Of a DNA stretch of 64,000 bases, positions 59,927-64,000 are shown piece after piece (within the stretch, counting starts at the first letter, position 1; each line of letters begins with the position of its first letter). Both the position numbers and the translations under genes were made by a program. The notes beneath the pieces are model-generated. The model did no database searches, was not told the origin of the DNA, and saw nothing but the letters and a program-made list of their open reading frames with translations. Source of the DNA: Kryptolebias marmoratus (taxonomy: Eukaryota > Chordata > Actinopteri > Cyprinodontiformes > Rivulidae); the NCBI RefSeq assembly GCF_001649575.2, contig NC_051431.1, positions 10,549,721 through 10,613,720 on the forward strand. Direction: 5' to 3'.

Positions 59927-60300
59927 TGTGTGAGTGTTTGTTTCATCTGTTAAAATATTTCATGATCCACGAGACAGATTTTAATAAAAATCTCAGAAAG
60001 TACTCATTGGATGCATCTGTAAGTGAATGATTTTAGAGTTAAACCCATAGAACATGGCTACCGCGACTAACCAAACTTAGCCATCACCAAAATAGCCATA
60101 AATGAGTAAAATTTGGAGATACACATACTCCTCCGAGCACCAACAGGTCAAGGGAGATCTTGCGATGTTGTGTGAGATTGTGCATAACGTTACTTTCAAG
60201 GTTTCACTAAAATGGCTCCCACTCCTTCATTTCTTATCATAAGATGATCTTAGTTTAAAACTCTGGCATGAAAGGCATCAAATGACACATAATAGTCCAA
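59927..60300 (-). mobile_element. CA-tailed dispersed repeat (family 2), copy 6
   Basis: It begins GTGTGAGTGTTTGTTTCATC, then AAAATATTTCATGATCCACG, CAGAAAGTACTCATTGGATG, AACATGGCTACCGCGACTAA, and continues through TGTGCATAACGTTACTTTC and GATCTTAGTTTAAAACTCTGG, the two last blocks shared with copy 3. The hAT MITE lies at its tail side. Confidence 0.65.
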
Positions 60301-62108
60301 ATACTTTGGTCTTATCTCCTGCTTCTTCTGCCAGACAGCATTAGGGTCATCCATCCACCACACCACCACCAATCCCCGGCATGACCGTTTTTATCGTCTC
60401 CTGATAAATACTGCTTTTCAAGTAATCTAGTATATGTATTCTGCATTTATACAGCTTTTCAGCATGCTCTTTTTAACCTCTTGGGTAGGGAATGTGTTTA
60501 GGGGTAGATTTTGGTGCAAAGTCTGTTTTATGTTTGGCCATTAACTGTACTCACCTTTGTCGTGATCCCTCAAATTATCCAACACTCACCAAATAGACAA
60601 GCCTGAATCCATCCATTTAGGATATTGTTTTCTTGCTGTATTCGCCATAACAGGAAACATCTAATCTTCTGTTATAATATGGGATGCTCTCAGTAAATAA
60701 AATGTGCTTAAAATGCAGTTAATCAGCAGCAAAAGGTCAAGTCATTTTATTGTAATGTAACATGAAATCTTAAAATGAAGTCAAATGAGACTGGGTTTAA
60801 TGAGAAAAGCAGAAGGGCGATTTCATTCATTGACAAAAAACAAAAAATTAAACCAATAAACTTTCATAAAATACGATTAATTTAAACATTTTTTTTCAAA
60901 ACATCATCAAGATGTTTTTCGGCTGACTGAAACAAACAGATTAGTCTGAAATACACAAATCTGAGATGATCTTATGTTTATTCTGTTCTAAGCTACAAAT
61001 TTCAAGATTTAGCTAGAAATTTGTCTTGGTCTATATGCCGCCAGCTGGTCTGAAATGAAATATTTTGGTAAATATAAACATAAACCTCAATATACACCAA
61101 TATTTTGTCCAAACAAAAGTAATTTCTGGGAGTCAACATATTTAAAGCTAGTGGTAAAGATAAACCTCCAAAGCTTTGTTTTTAACCAAACCCCTTCATA
61201 AAAACTAGACCTCTCTTTACCATATAACTACATAAAACTCATCTAACTTTAACAAAAACATGCAGTCCATTTTATTTATTAGGACTATTGGGTTGGAATG
61301 TATTTAATCAAATTTCATTGATTTGTTATGATTAGAAGGCAAAGAAGTCTCATCAAATATTGCTTCCGTTTGCCAATCTTTGATTTGCAATCAAAAAGTA
61401 TGACTTGATGTTAGTTAAGCTCTTCCCAAAAAAAAATCTTCTGTTTCAACAAGAGTGGAACGTTGTGATAAATGCTGACTCTGGCCAAAAATCCTTCCCT
61501 GCTTTACAAAGACTTATGATTATTCTTTAAATGCCTGAAGGGGTCATTTGACATCCTGCTGGTGCCAGAAATGGTACAATGAGTACTGGGTCAATGAGGT
61601 CCTGTGGTGGAAGCAATTTACAGCACAAACTAAACTTGCTAAACTTCATCTTATTCATACTTCTATAACAAAAGTCTACAGTTAGATTTTTACAAAAAAA
61701 AAAAAAAAACTGCTTGTAAACACAATGCTGGGATGATGAAAAATGTATTGTCTTGTGCTCAAGCAACCTAATAAAAAGATGGTATTACCTCCCAGAACCT
61801 GGCGTCCACATATGTGGACATCACATTTTGTTTAGTATTCCTTGATTCACATTACATCCCAATCACTCCAAATAGCAAAGAGAATTTTAAAATGCATGCC
61901 AAGCAAGAGTTTGGGTCTTAGGAGGATAAATCCAATTTTTTGGTTGTATTTACTGTATGTAGCAAAATGCATGAGTTGAAAAAGAAAGAAACTAAGTATA
62001 TTTACATACAAAAATGAGCATAGCCAAAGACATACATCAGAAAAAGTTTAACATTTGCACACGACCGAACATCAGTGCCACTGGAAAGCTAAATGTAGTC
62101 TAGAGTTT
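60301..62108 (-). other. 3' flank of the nceh1-like gene, probably including its 3' UTR
   Basis: On the minus strand the first clear AATAAA hexamers after the stop codon lie at about 61271-61280 (plus strand TTTATTTATT), about 830 bases downstream. The UTR would then be 62108 to about 61250. No other gene lies here. Confidence 0.45.
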
Positions 62109-62735
62109 TTACAAGTTTTCTTTGAGCCATTTGATATAGTTGTCTGTCATGCGACGAGCAATCAGAAAGTCAGTTGGCCACACGGTGAACATCAGAGCTC
62201 CGTGAAATCCCGTGTCGTAGTGTTCGTGCGTCACCTCGACTCCAGCGGCGCGGAGCCGTGTAACGTACATGATCCCGTCATCTCTGAGAACATCGTACTC
62301 GCATGTCAGGACGTAGGCCTTGGGCAGAGGGAATAAATCTGCATCGGGAACTAACAGGGGGGATGCCCTCGGGTCAGAGAAAGACCGAGAAGGTCCATCC
62401 ATACCAGCTGCCTCCCCTCCGGCTCCTTGTGCCACTGCAGGAGCACTGTAGTTGTACTCTTTATGGTACGTTTCTGGTAAAAAGGCGCTCCAGTTGACAA
62501 ACTTGAGCAGCCTGGAAGACTCGGGACTGTTGTGGGTGTTGGCCATCATGGCTCTGAACAAGGCCTTGTCTCTAGTGAAATACTCACTCCAGAATCGAAC
62601 CATGAGGGTGCGTGGCAGAATGGGCATGTCCTGATTCTGTTGGTATGACGGCGTGTTGAGGTCTAGAGCCTGCAGCACGGGGTAAAGAAGTGCCTGGGCC
62701 TTTAACTTGATCTGCTGTACAGGCTCTTTTTGCAA
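62109..62735 (-). CDS. nceh1: Neutral cholesterol ester hydrolase 1-like, last coding exon
   Basis: The exon encodes the C-terminal 208 residues of a membrane-anchored serine hydrolase of the AADAC/NCEH1 group (hormone-sensitive lipase family, alpha/beta fold). Such enzymes hydrolyse lipid esters in the endoplasmic reticulum. The exon opens at 62735 after CTGTCCTTTTTCATAG. ALLYPVLQALDLNTPSYQQN and LPKAYVLTCEYDVLRDDGIM match NCEH1 more closely than AADAC. The catalytic Asp is D148 of this exon (in YDVLRDDG), and the catalytic His is H178 (in GFHGAL). Their distance of 30 residues is that of AADAC. The nucleophile Ser (GDSAGG) and the oxyanion HGG belong to exons beyond the right edge. The end is NYIKWLKENL and TAA. 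A Gly/Ala-rich insert lies at about 100-118. An aadac paralogue remains possible, as synteny would suggest AADAC. Confidence 0.9.
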   Translation of the reverse strand: MQKEPVQQIKLKAQALLYPVLQALDLNTPSYQQNQDMPILPRTLMVRFWSEYFTRDKALFRAMMANTHNSPESSRLLKFVNWSAFLPETYHKEYNYSAPAVAQGAGGEAAGMDGPSRSFSDPRASPLLVPDADLFPLPKAYVLTCEYDVLRDDGIMYVTRLRAAGVEVTHEHYDTGFHGALMFTVWPTDFLIARRMTDNYIKWLKENL

Positions 62736-63086
62736 CTATGAAAAAGGACAGAAATAGTTTGGTGCCATTTCAAAAAGAAACTGAAAGCATGGTAATATTC
62801 CAAAGTTAACTTAAATTAGTCTGATGATTCTCAGCAACAAAAACAAATAGCTGTCAGCATAGTTTTCAACAAAAGGTTCTGAACTATGTTGTACTGGCTG
62901 GATGGTCATTGATAAACCAATTTTTAGAGGTTTTTAGGACAAAATAGAGAAGATAAAATAATTCTGGTGCTGAGAATCAACTAAAATTCGATGTGGTAGT
63001 GGCTGAGAGTTTTAGTTCCAACACATACTCCTCATGCTACTAGACTGCACAAGATCTTTGCTTAAACTTTTTTTCAGCATCAGTTA
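62736..63086 (-). other. Intron of the nceh1-like gene
   Basis: No further exon of the hydrolase (GDSAGG, HGGG) is found between here and the right edge. At about 62980-63030 the bases GTGGTAGTGGCTGAGAG and AGTTCCAACACATACTCCTC are a small remnant of family 2. Confidence 0.6.
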
Positions 63087-63461
63087 CAGAACTGTGCAAA
63101 AAGTCTCAAACCAGTCGACATTTCTTCACTCTCTTCTGTACGCTTTTTTCATCATTCAAAGTCTTAAGAAAAAGTTTAGGACTTATTTTGTCTATTTTTT
63201 CTTGTTTCACATGTTTTTAGAACAAACCCTGCATTATTTTTGATTGACCACTTTCAGAGGAATTAGTCTCTCTGTTCCATGTGCTACATAATGTTGACCT
63301 ATAATCTTTTAGAAGATTTCACCCCGTTGAAGAGATTAACTGGTCTTAACCTGTGTCATGCAGTAGTGTCAGTAACAGGCAAAAACATTATTTTTGCATC
63401 TACAAAGAGACTCCTAAAGACAAAAATGGCAGCTGACTCAAAACTTATGCACAGTACTTTG
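63087..63461. mobile_element. Tc1/mariner-type MITE, about 375 bp, in the nceh1-like intron
   Basis: The left end CAGAACTGTGCAAAAAGTCT (preceded by TA) and the right end ACTTATGCACAGTACTTTG are imperfect inverted repeats; the shared core is ACTGTGC…AAGT…CAG. The right-hand TA has decayed to CA. CTGTGCAAAAGTCTT-like ends are typical of a group of fish Tc1 elements. The interior has no transposase. Confidence 0.7.
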
Positions 63462-64000
63462 CAATCTGCAGGTATATTACCATTAAGAGTAGTGCAGATC
63501 CAAAGGGGTCGTTTTCATTCCTCACCAAGCAGCCTCAACTGGTTCGTATTAAAGTTAAAGACCCTCTGCTGTTGTAGCTGTGGAGCCCAGATGTGTATTT
63601 GCTTTATGGAACGTAAAGGTGATGGAGGGAATTGTTCTTACCAAAATGAGGCTGGTATGTGAACTTTGAAAGACCAACGAGCATCTAGTCTGATTTGGAG
63701 AACAGTATTAGTCTCCAAGGTCTTGAGTTGTTTGGGTTAGTATTTATTAACAGCACTGCTTTTGGATGACTTGTTTCACTAGTTTTCACAGGAACCAGCA
63801 AACTCTCTTACATCAGTTTGCTTGCCTGCGGTGTCATATTAGATTCTCGTTCCATGTATGATCTAAAATAATTGCATTAGGATGATAATTTGATTAGCGC
63901 TTTCAGCTCTACTTTAGTTACACATGAACGCGGTAAAACACAAGCAACATGTTTGTATGAACTGTACCAAAGGTCAGGGAAAGTATCTGAGAATTCACCA
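63462..64000. other. Probable intron, no exon seen
   Basis: The plus-strand frame 63279-63662 runs from the MITE into unique sequence and is not supported as a gene. On the minus strand no hydrolase exon is recognisable up to the window edge. Confidence 0.5.

Noticed and set aside
1..64000. CRISPR array, phage, operon or defence system
   Set aside because: The window is clearly vertebrate. The regular repeats found (53-bp minisatellite, microsatellites) have no unique spacers.

Overview
The window looks like a piece of a ray-finned (teleost) fish chromosome. It is AT-rich and CpG-poor, coding exons are few, split by introns and tens of kilobases apart, and most recognisable repeats belong to classes typical of fish genomes: hAT and Tc1 MITEs, Penelope-like elements and 5'-truncated non-LTR tails. 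I cannot name the species. Nothing bacterial or viral is present.

Three protein-coding genes are supported. (1) 5378-5551, minus strand: the first coding exon of a muscleblind-like RNA-binding protein, closest to MBNL1. The rest of the gene lies beyond the left edge, so bases 1-5377 are intron. (2) 55738-56940, plus strand: the succinate receptor gene sucnr1, complete. Its start codon forms the last three bases of one exon, and the whole remaining receptor is in the next exon. (3) 62109-62735, minus strand: the last coding exon of an AADAC/NCEH1-family serine hydrolase, most like neutral cholesterol ester hydrolase 1. Its upstream exons lie beyond the right edge. As I recall it, the human 3q25 segment carries AADAC, SUCNR1 and MBNL1 in this order, so this appears to be an old syntenic block.

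The 50 kb between the mbnl1 coding exon and sucnr1 contains no convincing coding exon. It probably holds the 5' non-coding part of mbnl1. The best candidate first exon and promoter is at 26110-26460 on the minus strand (a CAG|GTAAGA donor and an RFX-like X-box). A weaker one is at 20366-20640 (a long polypyrimidine tract and a consensus CArG box). The rest is intron or intergenic DNA filled with transposon relics.

The most distinctive repeat is a family of about 600-670 bp elements with long inverted ends and TTAA flanks, seen in eight copies (A-H) including one directly after the sucnr1 stop codon. A second family, with CA-rich tails, has at least six copies. Others are a decayed Tc1 transposase containing a 71-bp retroposon tail with a perfect 8-bp target duplication, a Penelope-like GIY-YIG relic, a 223-bp hAT MITE with a perfect 8-bp target duplication, a 375-bp Tc1-type MITE, and a telomere-like 53-bp minisatellite with a 159-bp higher-order period.

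I found no new gene system. The items most worth checking are the split start codon and overlapping upstream ORF of sucnr1, the TTAA element family and its copy in the sucnr1 3' region, the candidate mbnl1 promoters, and the nested insertions that give relative dates.
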